From JANSWY01 sp965228955 (GTDB taxonomy: Bacteria > Bacteroidota > Bacteroidia > Cytophagales > Cyclobacteriaceae), in contig OZ245848.1 in the NCBI GenBank assembly GCA_965228955.1, forward strand, positions 4,836,001 through 4,900,000: a DNA stretch of 64,000 nt, written 5' to 3'. The number at the start of each line of letters is the position of its first letter. The stretch's first letter is position 1. Below the pieces are notes generated by a model. It made no database searches, was not told the origin of the DNA, and was given only the letters and a program-made list of their open reading frames with translations. Position numbers and translations under genes: made by a program. Shown one piece after another: positions 55,887 through 63,901 of the stretch.

Positions 55887-56036
55887 ATTGCTAAAAATAA
55901 TCTCAGGAATTTAATTCAACGAATATAGAAGTAGAGGATTGGCTACAAAAAATAAGCGAAAAGTTACCTCATTGCGACCAGGAATACTATTTTTACAATC
56001 CTTTAAAAATGGAATTCAACAAGTCCATTTCATTTT

Positions 56037-56282
56037 GGTCCCGTAGTTCAATGGATAGAGTAGGCTGGCCGCCCGCAAAGTTTCCTAAACTTTAGATGCA
56101 GGTCAGATCGACTTTTCGATTCTCCAATTCTAACTAAATTTGACTAGGAATTAAGAAATGGTCCCGTAGTTCAATGGATAGAATAGGCTGGCCGCCCGCA
56201 AAGTTTCCTAAACTTTAGATGCAGGTCAGATCGACTTTTCGATTCTCCAATTCTAACTAAATTTGACTAGCAATTAAGAAAT
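56037..56282 (+). repeat. Two tandem 123-bp units with tRNA-Arg 5' half
   Basis: Units start at 56037 and 56160 and are almost identical (single-base differences only, e.g. GAGTAGG versus GAATAGG). Each begins with the tRNA-Arg 5' acceptor strand, D arm and anticodon arm (anticodon CCT retained). A 14-base GC-rich insertion (GCTGGCCGCCCGCA) splits the anticodon stem. The T arm is replaced after GCAGGT, so the 3' acceptor strand is absent. They therefore cannot fold as tRNA and are degenerate duplications ahead of the intact gene, which starts exactly one 123-bp period later. Confidence 0.8.
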
Positions 56283-56354
56283 GGTCCCGTAGTTCAATGG
56301 ATAGAATAGAAGTTTCCTAAACTTTAGATGCAGGTTCGATTCCTGCCGGGACTA
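56283..56354 (+). tRNA. tRNA-Arg (anticodon CCT)
   Basis: The acceptor stem GGTCCCG pairs with CGGGACT, the D arm is GTTC/GAAT, and the anticodon stem GAAGT/ACTTT encloses loop TTCCTAA with anticodon CCT. The T arm is GCAGG-TTCGATT-CCTGC. The length is 72 nt with discriminator A and no encoded CCA. It reads AGG codons. It is the only complete copy in a tandem array of tRNA fragments. Confidence 0.93.
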
Positions 56355-56682
56355 CAAGTTGAAGCAGCTTTTGACTGCTTCTCTTATTACTCCACATCAC
56401 AGAAGTTTCTTAAAATTTAGATGTAGCCGGGTCGGCGTTCCGATTCGATTCCTGCCGGGACTACAAGTTGAAGCAGCTTTTGACTGCTTCTCTTATTACT
56501 CCACATCACAGAAGTTTCTTAAAATTTAGATGTGGCCGGGTCGGCGTTCCGATTCGATTCCTGCCGGGACTACAAGTTGAAGCAGCTTTTGACTGCTTCT
56601 CTTATTACTCCACATCACTGAAGTTTCTTAAAATTTAGATGCAGCCGGGTCGGCGTTCCGATTCGATTCCTGCCGGGGCTAC
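56338..56682 (+). repeat. Three tandem 109-bp units with tRNA-Arg 3' half and a terminator-like hairpin
   Basis: The motif GATTCCTGCCGGGACTAC recurs at 56338, 56447, 56556 and 56665, exactly 109 bases apart. Each unit runs from the T-arm/acceptor 3' end through a GAAGCAG/CTGCTTC hairpin followed by TCTTATT (terminator-like). It then reaches a degenerate anticodon arm (GAAGTTTCTTAAAATTTAG, loop now TTCTTAA) and a GCCGGGTCGGCGTTCC insertion before the next T arm. No 5' acceptor strand is present, so these are not functional tRNAs. The last copy ends 11 bp before the stop of the caspase gene. Confidence 0.82.
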
Positions 56683-56692
56683 TAATTTGCAA

Positions 56693-57919
56693 TTAATCAG
56701 TCTTCAGAAAAATAAAATCCCCTCCTTCGTCCCCTACTTGCCCAATTGCACCATATTGAGGTACCTGACCATTGACACTATTATTGATGACAGCAATTCT
56801 AAAAGAACGGTACAATTCTTCAGCAGATAAGAGTTTGCTTGAATTCTGTTTCAGCTGCTTTATCAGGTATTCAATGAAAACACTTTCATCCGGGACAGTT
56901 GTTAGCGTTCCACTTGTAATTGCTTTTCTGCTGGTCAGATTATACAATTGGAGCAATGCATTACTATTTTCCATTGATAATCCTCGTTCCCTAAAAATGC
57001 CCCCGCTGAAACATGCATCACTGATTAACAAAGTATGTTTACTCCTAATACCTCCTACATAATCTCTAATTGTACTGTTTGATAACCACCTTGATTTGGA
57101 ACTTTTTGATGCATCGGACGGGAGCCAATAACCTTGTTTTATTCTTTTATCCCAGATGCCATGACCTGCATAAAAAATCAACAATTGATCCCTGGAAGTC
57201 AATTTATCCGAGAGTTCATCAAACTGATCAATGATTTGATCTCGAGTTGGGTTTTGAAGCAAAGTAGTATTCTCTGGCAAGAAATTATACGAATTAACCA
57301 AAACATCTCGAAGAGATTTCGCATCAGATAATGGATTGCCAAGATCCTGAATTTCACTATCCGAGTAGTCGTTAATTCCTATAATGAGTGCATAATACTT
57401 TCTATTCTTCAATTCAGAAACCAGTGCTTCTCCTAATTCATTATTTACAACAGTAGTATTACTAATGTCGGGCTCATCCTCAACTACAGGTTGATTCCTG
57501 AATACCACCAACTCTCCCCCTGAACCTGGAGGACATGTCTTAATGCTCCAATCACCAGACCATCTTCCAATGAGCTTATCACTATTTGATGGAGGAAAGC
57601 GAAATGTTACTTTAGAAAGACAACCTGGTCCAACTTTATATTCGAATTTGATCCCTGTGAATATGATTTCATTACCGCTAATAGATCCTTCAATCAGGTA
57701 TTTTGATGAATCTCTCCCATTTAAACTTTTATTGATTCCGAAACCAGTAATTAATGAGTCATCCTGAACAAATGAGTACCTGATCTCTATGTCATTTGCC
57801 ATGCTTACACTTGCCATCCCTTTCCATTCTCCAGATATATCCGGAATTTCTTGAGATATTGCCTCGTCGGGAATGACAATGGACATAGAAACAATAAGAA
57901 TCCTAAAAGCTTTTAACAT
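56693..57919 (-). CDS. Secreted caspase-like (peptidase C14) protein
   Basis: The 408-residue protein has a signal-like N-terminus (MLKAFRILIVSMSIVIPDEAISQ). A beta-rich domain (about residues 25-140, with GEWKGMASV and GRWSGDWSI) precedes a caspase domain (about 170-400). The catalytic dyad is visible as His253 in FYAGHG and Cys303 in SDACFSGG, and YYALIIGINDYSD starts the domain. Bacterial metacaspase/orthocaspase homologues cleave after Arg/Lys or Asp and are often linked to cell death or signalling, but here the target is unknown. It ends against the tRNA repeat array. Confidence 0.87.
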   Translation of the reverse strand: MLKAFRILIVSMSIVIPDEAISQEIPDISGEWKGMASVSMANDIEIRYSFVQDDSLITGFGINKSLNGRDSSKYLIEGSISGNEIIFTGIKFEYKVGPGCLSKVTFRFPPSNSDKLIGRWSGDWSIKTCPPGSGGELVVFRNQPVVEDEPDISNTTVVNNELGEALVSELKNRKYYALIIGINDYSDSEIQDLGNPLSDAKSLRDVLVNSYNFLPENTTLLQNPTRDQIIDQFDELSDKLTSRDQLLIFYAGHGIWDKRIKQGYWLPSDASKSSKSRWLSNSTIRDYVGGIRSKHTLLISDACFSGGIFRERGLSMENSNALLQLYNLTSRKAITSGTLTTVPDESVFIEYLIKQLKQNSSKLLSAEELYRSFRIAVINNSVNGQVPQYGAIGQVGDEGGDFIFLKTD

Positions 57920-58006
57920 GGCACTAATTTAACAAGTATAATGTCAACTCATTAAAAGTAGATTTAGTACACAATTCAGATTTCATCTTAACCTTAAACA
58001 CAAAAA

Positions 58007-58031
58007 AAGGTGTAAGAACATCCTACACCTT
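58007..58031. terminator. Intrinsic terminator, likely bidirectional
   Basis: AAGGTGTA and TACACCTT form an 8-bp stem with a 9-base loop, with A-runs on the left and T-runs on the right. It serves at least the minus-strand gene ending at 58057. Confidence 0.8.
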
Positions 58032-58056
58032 CCTTTTTTTATTAAAATGTCTAATG

Positions 58057-59829
58057 TCAGTCCACCAGTACCTTATATGAAGTGATTCCGTACATGGTTT
58101 CTAACCTCACCACATAAACTCCAGATTGAATAACAGGAATTGACACTTCACCTTTATTTAAGATTTCTGAATGTTGATTTTTACCGTCAAGGGAAATAAT
58201 TACCAACTCTCCCTCCAAACCACTCTTGATATTGATCATTCCTTGTGTACCATATACCAGGATATCCTTTTCAATTAATGGTGTTTCTGTTACCGTAAAA
58301 TCAATTGCTGAAGTCGTTAAACTAAACCGATTGTGGAAAACTCCTGCTTCACTTGAAAATGCGTAAGACTTTTCAGTTAATTCTATTGACATCATGAGTT
58401 CATGATCGTTGAGATATAATGTGGTGCCTGAAGGATATTCAGTCCTCTGTATCGAAATTTGAAACTCTCCTTCTTCTTCAGCTACATAACCAATTTGAAT
58501 CAGCTGATCAGAATCAACCTCTGTTGTCCAATTATCAGGCAATCCTTGTATCGCATATCTTGATTCATCTATGATAGTAAACAAACTGAATGCTTCACCA
58601 TATTTAGTAGCATCAAATTTCTTATCAGCACCAATAGTGGCGTCTGGATGAAATCCAATAAGTGTATTTGTTCCAACAAAGCTTCCATCTGATGTTTCAA
58701 TTCCTACCCAGTACTTCTCAACCTCAATATTCTCAGTACGGTAGTAGGAAGCATCATCATTACCATCATGTGTTTTCATGGCTTGGTTAAATGTGATATT
58801 ATCACTGGTAGAGGCTTTAATAAAAAACGCCTGACCTGAATTCATTGTAGCGTCCCAATCCGTTTCTCTGCCCCCTCTGCTATCGGTATTCCCAAGGTCA
58901 TTGATTGTTACATAATCATCATTCGTTCCTCCTCCGGCATCTGACGCAATATCATCCCATAGCCAAATACTCTCTTCTTCGAGAACACCCGTGTTTGTAC
59001 TCATGAATCTATCAAATTCAATAGCACTTGTAAATGGATTTGCGACCAAATTGAAGCCTTTTACATCATCCGCATCACCCATATTACTAGTTCTTGTCAC
59101 GGCGTATGTCAGGTTTTTCCATTGAGGTGTACCTGTAAAAGTTATTTCTCCATTTGAATCTCCGGTGTATGCGCTAAAGTAGCCTTTACCCATTGTCATA
59201 GTGCTTTCACTAGGTGCCTTAAACCTTGCCGAACCATCAGAACCATAAGCTTCCGTCTCATCATATTCCCAAATCCAACTTTGAGCGTTAGTACCAAGTA
59301 CTGAAAAGCCGTTACTCTTCAACATCGCTCCGACCATGCTGTACTTCCCTGTTGAACTATTAAAAGTGGTGATCCTTGAAACCGTGATATCACTTATTGA
59401 TGATACATCTGACTTTAATATCAAGGAAGCCCCTGATTCCAAGACCAAATCACCGGTGTTAGTAATTGAAGTGTTGACTGTTAAGCTCGAAGTATCCGAC
59501 AAATATGACGTGTGATTGGAAGGAACTGTTAAATCATCTATATCGAATCCACCTTCTAAATAAACCTGTCCACCAGCACCACTGATTTCCAAGGTGCTCA
59601 AAGACAAGTCGCTGTTTGTTTGAATGGTAACAGAACCTCCATTATTCACAACAATATTTGCAGCATCTCCGTCAAGAGTTGCTTCATTTGTCAATGATAT
59701 GTCTTTCAGCACCAGATTGATACTACTGGACATTGTCATATTTGTTCCTGAGGAAACCTTTATGTGTTGAGCAGCAACAACATTACAAAACAACAGCAAG
59801 CCTCCACAAATAATATTTGAAATTTTCAT
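58057..59829 (-). CDS. Large secreted surface protein with C-terminal T9SS-like domain
   Basis: The ATG at 59829 (MKISNIICGGLLLFCNVVAAQ) is the likely start; the TTG at 59874 would overlap the upstream gene. After the signal, about residues 25-140 hold beta-helix-like serine- and threonine-rich repeats (VNNGGSVTIQTNSDLSLSTLEISG). Further beta-rich sequence follows. The C-terminus (about 510-590: DILVYGTQGMINIKSG ... SGVYVVRLETMYGITSYKV) resembles a T9SS sorting domain. Probably a surface adhesin-like protein. It follows the short module protein gene by 16 bp and is likely co-transcribed with it. Confidence 0.72.
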   Translation of the reverse strand: MKISNIICGGLLLFCNVVAAQHIKVSSGTNMTMSSSINLVLKDISLTNEATLDGDAANIVVNNGGSVTIQTNSDLSLSTLEISGAGGQVYLEGGFDIDDLTVPSNHTSYLSDTSSLTVNTSITNTGDLVLESGASLILKSDVSSISDITVSRITTFNSSTGKYSMVGAMLKSNGFSVLGTNAQSWIWEYDETEAYGSDGSARFKAPSESTMTMGKGYFSAYTGDSNGEITFTGTPQWKNLTYAVTRTSNMGDADDVKGFNLVANPFTSAIEFDRFMSTNTGVLEEESIWLWDDIASDAGGGTNDDYVTINDLGNTDSRGGRETDWDATMNSGQAFFIKASTSDNITFNQAMKTHDGNDDASYYRTENIEVEKYWVGIETSDGSFVGTNTLIGFHPDATIGADKKFDATKYGEAFSLFTIIDESRYAIQGLPDNWTTEVDSDQLIQIGYVAEEEGEFQISIQRTEYPSGTTLYLNDHELMMSIELTEKSYAFSSEAGVFHNRFSLTTSAIDFTVTETPLIEKDILVYGTQGMINIKSGLEGELVIISLDGKNQHSEILNKGEVSIPVIQSGVYVVRLETMYGITSYKVLVD

Positions 59830-59845
59830 GTGCAAATCTTTATAA

Positions 59846-60271
59846 TTAATAAGGAGAAGATGCAGGTGTGCCAATAGTGACCTCTGCCCAACCGGTGGTT
59901 ACATATACAAATAACTTATCGCCAGTAGTATCATAGTAAAGCTGACCTTCTGATGGGTTTGTAGGTACATCACTGGCGTCAGCACCAGTTGCAATAAACT
60001 CCATGATCTGCCATTGAGTTCCATTGTAATACCAATGAGAAGCATACTCTGTGTCATATACAATTAAGCCAGTAGCAGGTGTGGAAATTGCAGTCCTTTC
60101 TGCAGTTGTCATTCTGGGCACCAGAAATCCTTTGGTAGTAGATTTCACATCCAGGATTGCTGAATCATCTGGATCTGAACCATCTTCATTGATTCCAACA
60201 TTTTGGGAAAAAGCAGCAGTTCCCAATCCTGTAAATATTAGTATTAATACAATTTGTAAAATATTTTTCAT
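59846..60271 (-). CDS. Small secreted protein with tail-fibre-like N-terminal module
   Basis: The 141-residue protein has a signal peptide (MKNILQIVLILIFTGLGTAAFSQ). The mature part is almost entirely a module seen in many Bacteroidota surface proteins: VGINEDGS, SAILDVKSTTKGFLVPRMTT, ISTPATGLIVYDTE, WYYNGTQW, GQLYYDTTGDKLFVY. The same module begins the YHYH protein two genes upstream. It ends TPASSPY without a further domain. It looks like a truncated or stand-alone oligomerisation module. Function unknown. Confidence 0.75.
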   Translation of the reverse strand: MKNILQIVLILIFTGLGTAAFSQNVGINEDGSDPDDSAILDVKSTTKGFLVPRMTTAERTAISTPATGLIVYDTEYASHWYYNGTQWQIMEFIATGADASDVPTNPSEGQLYYDTTGDKLFVYVTTGWAEVTIGTPASSPY

Positions 60272-60283
60272 CGTAGTATCTAT

Positions 60284-60739
60284 TTAGATATTATCGTATT
60301 TGGCTATAATTTCTTTTCTTTTTTCGCTCATTCGGAATGACCTTGTTTTGTCATGTAATTTGAAAATGACAACATTTTCATGATCCTCAACCTGATCTAG
60401 CAAAACGGTATTCCAAACAGTGATTTTGGCTGATTTCGGCGAAAGTCCCTTGACTGCACATTTAATCTCAATTACCTGCTCTTTTAATTCGTATGAAACC
60501 GCTTTAACTAAAATCTTATTATCAGCAGTTATCTTAATGTGAGTAGAGATGTAATCATTGATAGATTCCAATGAAAGATCTGCACCCAAAGCTTTTAGCA
60601 TCTCAACCCTGTCCGCTCGCAGTGCCGCTGAAATGGATCCGTTATTCTCCTTGATTTCTAAAAATGCAATTTTCAGATCATGCGCCTGTGTTGCAAAAAC
60701 CACAAACAACATTGAAAGTATTAGAAACATCTTCTTCAT
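60284..60739 (-). CDS. Secreted protein, DUF6702-like
   Basis: The 151-residue protein has a signal peptide ending FATQAHD. Mature sequence: DLKIAFLEIKENNGSISAALR ... HENVVIFKLHDKTRSFRMSEKRKEI. This pattern resembles the short exported Bacteroidota DUF6702 family, but the assignment is from memory of its layout and is tentative. Its start shares one base with the YHYH gene stop, showing tight coupling between the two. Confidence 0.6.
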   Translation of the reverse strand: MKKMFLILSMLFVVFATQAHDLKIAFLEIKENNGSISAALRADRVEMLKALGADLSLESINDYISTHIKITADNKILVKAVSYELKEQVIEIKCAVKGLSPKSAKITVWNTVLLDQVEDHENVVIFKLHDKTRSFRMSEKRKEIIAKYDNI

Positions 60740-62310
60740 TAGCTCCCGATATTAAAATCATCACTTGGTGTTCCCTTGAAGCAATTCGGAATAATTGGAA
60801 AGTCCGATGTAATTACATAGTAGTAAGTACCTCCTGGAAATTCTGGTGTTACACCAGTTCTACCATTACATTCATCTAAATCTCCATCACCATCAGTCCA
60901 TTCATAGTCCTGAATATAGGTCCCATCAAAAGATCCATCAGGATAATCTTCTCCACCGGTTCCTGTTCCAGTTCTGGATCCACTTTTAAGGTCATAGTTC
61001 GAAATCAATTCCTTTATCGCACTGGTTGGATCGTTAGCATCTGTGTAGCCGTATTTGTAATAGATAGGATATCCATCTGCTGCCCACCCATAAATTGCTG
61101 AGTGCTTTGTTCCATCTTCATCTGCAAGTCCAACAATATCACCGTGGTAATGGTATTTACCTGCAGATGTAACATGTGCACCATACATATCAATGTTGCC
61201 ATCAGTCTCATCGATTAGCGCTTCCTGCCATTCCCAGTTTTCTTCACCTGTATTAGGGTTTTCCCATGGCTTTAGTCCCATTGGGTTATAACCTATACCA
61301 TTGGTAGCAAATCCGAATCTCCAGAAATTAGGATTGCTAGGAGTTGCTCCTCCAGTTTCATTATATAAGTATGTGGTACTTCCTGACAATGATGGAGTAT
61401 AGTCAACTTCTGAGGTATGGGGAGTTGCAATAAATTCCTCTCCACTAGGACCTTCGTAATTTGGAAAATCCCCTGTAGAATGGGTTGGAACCTGATTCGA
61501 ACTAATAATTCTTAGATCCCCTTCTATGCTAAAACAAATTTCTGATTCAGTTTCGCTATCGGTAGTGCAAGTACTCGTAGATGCAGTTTGAGTTGCCTCT
61601 CCATTATCGTATACTCTACTACCGGTATAAGGAACAACCTTAAAGTAATATTGAGATTGATCCATAAGTAAAGTAATTGTTAAAGATTCAGAAGCAGTGC
61701 CGTCAAAAATTACCTGCTCTCCATTACTAGCATAAGTAGTGCTCTCATATTGATCGTCACCATTGGTCAAATCAGTAAAGCTATTCTCTGAGTTAGCCAG
61801 AATAACATACCCTGCATAGGAAGCATCAGTTTCAAATGAAGAAATAGTAATGCTATTTCCAGTGGAAGAACCAAAAGTAATATCTAAAATATCCCCATAA
61901 GGAGTCTCCATCGCCGTTCCAGTTACTACAGCCGCCCATCCATCCGAAGTATAGATATAAAGGTCGCCACCAGTTTCATCGTAGTATTTATCTCCCAGGC
62001 TTGGATTTGAAGGAACATCTCCTGATGCAGTCCCGGAAGAAGTTTGAGTATATCCTTTCCAGGATGATCCATCATATTGATAATATGCTCCAATATCCGT
62101 ATCATAAACAACGAGACCTGTAGCTGGAGAAGAAATTGAATTTCTCTGTGAAGTGGTCATTCTAGGCGCAACGAACCCTTTGGACTCTGATTGCAAATCC
62201 AAAATAGCTGAGGCATCAGCGGAAGATCCATCATCATTTATAACAATGTTTTGTGCCTGAATGTAAATGTGTCCCGTTAGTAACAGTAATAGTAAGTAGT
62301 ATTTTTTCAT
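60739..62310 (-). CDS. Secreted YHYH-domain protein with fibre-like N-terminal module
   Basis: The 523-residue protein has a signal peptide (MKKYYLLLLLLTGHIYIQAQ) and the module SAILDLQSESKGFVAPRMTT ... SSPATGLVVYDTD at about residues 20-120. A linker region (about 145-245) with fibronectin-like Thr/Ser-rich strands follows. The C-terminal half is a YHYH domain: HVTSAGKYHYHGDIVGL, YGWAADGYPIYYKYGY, and SGSRTGTG. YHYH proteins are extracellular and of unknown activity. It heads a four-gene minus-strand cluster (this gene, DUF6702-like, module protein, large surface protein). Confidence 0.8.
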   Translation of the reverse strand: MKKYYLLLLLLTGHIYIQAQNIVINDDGSSADASAILDLQSESKGFVAPRMTTSQRNSISSPATGLVVYDTDIGAYYQYDGSSWKGYTQTSSGTASGDVPSNPSLGDKYYDETGGDLYIYTSDGWAAVVTGTAMETPYGDILDITFGSSTGNSITISSFETDASYAGYVILANSENSFTDLTNGDDQYESTTYASNGEQVIFDGTASESLTITLLMDQSQYYFKVVPYTGSRVYDNGEATQTASTSTCTTDSETESEICFSIEGDLRIISSNQVPTHSTGDFPNYEGPSGEEFIATPHTSEVDYTPSLSGSTTYLYNETGGATPSNPNFWRFGFATNGIGYNPMGLKPWENPNTGEENWEWQEALIDETDGNIDMYGAHVTSAGKYHYHGDIVGLADEDGTKHSAIYGWAADGYPIYYKYGYTDANDPTSAIKELISNYDLKSGSRTGTGTGGEDYPDGSFDGTYIQDYEWTDGDGDLDECNGRTGVTPEFPGGTYYYVITSDFPIIPNCFKGTPSDDFNIGS

Positions 62311-62478
62311 GGCAGTTTGACTGTATAATTACAAATACGACAGGAGAATCTGTAAAACCCCACCCCCCGGATTTAGTAATAATATAAGATTTTAATTTGA
62401 GTGGCACCAAATATATTCGAACCAACGAGTGAAAAACAACACAAACTAACAACCAACCGTTATTTGCAAAAAATTATT

Positions 62479-62492
62479 TACAAACGTTTGTA
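62479..62492. promoter_or_regulatory. 14-bp palindrome upstream of the sdpC-like gene
   Basis: TACAAACGTTTGTA is a perfect palindrome 64 bases upstream of the toxin-like gene, in a 246-bp gap (62311-62556) that contains no other gene I can see. It suits binding by a dimeric regulator. The B. subtilis sdp locus is controlled by dedicated regulators, but no regulator is encoded in this part of the window. Confidence 0.4.
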
Positions 62493-62556
62493 TTTTTCTT
62501 AAAATGGAATAATTTCATAGATCATTTATTATTAACCAAACTAATTAATTACGACT

Positions 62557-63321
62557 ATGCTACTACAAATTCGAAAATTTGCTCAGCGTTCTTACATAAC
62601 TATACCGTTATGTGCAATAATGTTATTTTTTACTACGGCTTGTAGTACAAATGAGGTAACTACAGAGCAACCAGAAACGATATCTGGTAAGGAGCTTTTT
62701 AAAAGTATCTTTTTTGCAACCGGTGAGTATGCACTGAAACTTAGTTCACAAAGCAGCCAATACGAAATGTTTCAATCTCTATCAGAGGAAGCTCAGATAG
62801 ATATAGAGACTAAAATCAACCAATTAGTGGAAGTAATAGAACGAAATAGCCCCGATTTCTTTGCTGATTTCCAGGAGGCAATGTATACGAGTAATCATCA
62901 TATCATCAAAACTGCAATGGAAGAAGGATCCAAGCTCGTATTTGAGGGTCTAAAAGAAGTGATGCCTGAGATTAGTGCTGTTAACGAACAGATTACTGCT
63001 GATATCGAAAGCGGGCTGATCACGACAGACGGTGTGATCGATGAGGGAAAAATTGAATTAAGAAAAGCAGAATACGAGAGATTACTGAATAATAATATTA
63101 TTTCTGGTGGCAGAGAAGAAGCTTGCTCACTTGCGATTGTCTGTGTTGTATATTTTGCTGTGGCAGCACATAATACTGTTGCTGTGACCGCACTGGCTGC
63201 TGTTGCAATTGCCGGAGCACTTTGGTTGGCTGTAACAGTACCTGAGGAGATGATCGATGCGAGATCAATCGATCCATTGGAGTATGAAATAATGATCAAT
63301 GAAATTGCAAACTCTCTTTAA
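62557..63321 (+). CDS. SdpC-like antimicrobial (cannibalism) toxin precursor
   Basis: The 254-residue protein resembles Bacillus subtilis SdpC in layout. An N-terminal signal is followed by the segment SGKELFKSIFFATGEYALKLS, comparable to SGEDYFRGLLFGQGE in SdpC. A helical middle follows, then a C-terminal hydrophobic core with Cys190 and Cys196 (CSLAIVC, a C-x5-C pair as in mature SDP) and a long alanine/valine-rich segment (VVYFAVAAHNTVAVTALAAV). SDP is released from SdpC as a 42-residue disulfide-containing peptide that collapses proton motive force. The signal here ends in FFTTAC (Cys29), which could be a lipobox, unlike B. subtilis. Comparison is from memory, not alignment. Confidence 0.82.
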   Translation: MLLQIRKFAQRSYITIPLCAIMLFFTTACSTNEVTTEQPETISGKELFKSIFFATGEYALKLSSQSSQYEMFQSLSEEAQIDIETKINQLVEVIERNSPDFFADFQEAMYTSNHHIIKTAMEEGSKLVFEGLKEVMPEISAVNEQITADIESGLITTDGVIDEGKIELRKAEYERLLNNNIISGGREEACSLAIVCVVYFAVAAHNTVAVTALAAVAIAGALWLAVTVPEEMIDARSIDPLEYEIMINEIANSL

Positions 63322-63349
63322 TATCAATTAAAGTAATAACAATACCTGA

Positions 63350-63901
63350 ATGATGTCTGGATACCGCTATACAATCACATTTATTTTAATATTATGTCTA
63401 GGTGCCTTTGTTTTCATTCAGGTACTGTTTTCTTCATTACCCTTTAATCCTTCAAGAACAAAAATTGATTTTCAAAAATCAGTTTTTACGTTCTTGCCTC
63501 AGGGCTGGGCATTTTTCACAAGAAGCCCGAGAGAGGCTCAGGTTGTACTTTATTATTACGACAATGGGGACTTAAAAAGGGTTAATCACAAACATTCAAG
63601 TCATTACAACATTTTCGGCTTAAGAAGGAAGTCCACAGCAATCATGTCTGAATTACAGTACTTTAAAATGAACATTCCCGAAGAGAATTATATCAATACA
63701 GAATGGAATTATCAGAGGGACCTTATTGGTGAAATCCCTGAGAATTCGATCGAAGTGAGTAATGAATATTCTGATCCTCTTTTATGTGGGCAATATGTTC
63801 TGGTGTTTCAGGAACCAGTGCCATGGGCGTGGCTTGACTCGATTGAAAAAATAAAAATGCCTGCAAAAGTTATAAAACTTGATATCACATGTCAAAACTA
63901 A
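63350..63901 (+). CDS. SdpA-like maturation protein
   Basis: The 183-residue protein has one N-terminal membrane helix (YTITFILILCLGAFVFIQVLF) and a soluble domain with FLPQGWAFFTRSPREAQVVLYY, a motif typical of SdpA family proteins (PF17418 by recollection). In B. subtilis SdpA and the membrane protein SdpB are both needed to turn SdpC into active SDP toxin. It starts 28 bp after the toxin gene (ATG at 63350 or 63353) and overlaps the next gene by 13 bp, supporting one operon. Confidence 0.8.
   Translation: MMSGYRYTITFILILCLGAFVFIQVLFSSLPFNPSRTKIDFQKSVFTFLPQGWAFFTRSPREAQVVLYYYDNGDLKRVNHKHSSHYNIFGLRRKSTAIMSELQYFKMNIPEENYINTEWNYQRDLIGEIPENSIEVSNEYSDPLLCGQYVLVFQEPVPWAWLDSIEKIKMPAKVIKLDITCQN

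Noticed and set aside
56037..56282. Functional intron-containing tRNAs
   Set aside because: The insertion is in the 5' anticodon stem rather than next to the anticodon, and the 3' acceptor and T arm are missing, so splicing could not restore a tRNA.
56037..56682. CRISPR array
   Set aside because: The repeated units are 109 and 123 bp with no short spacer-sized variable parts, contain tRNA halves, and no cas genes are seen.
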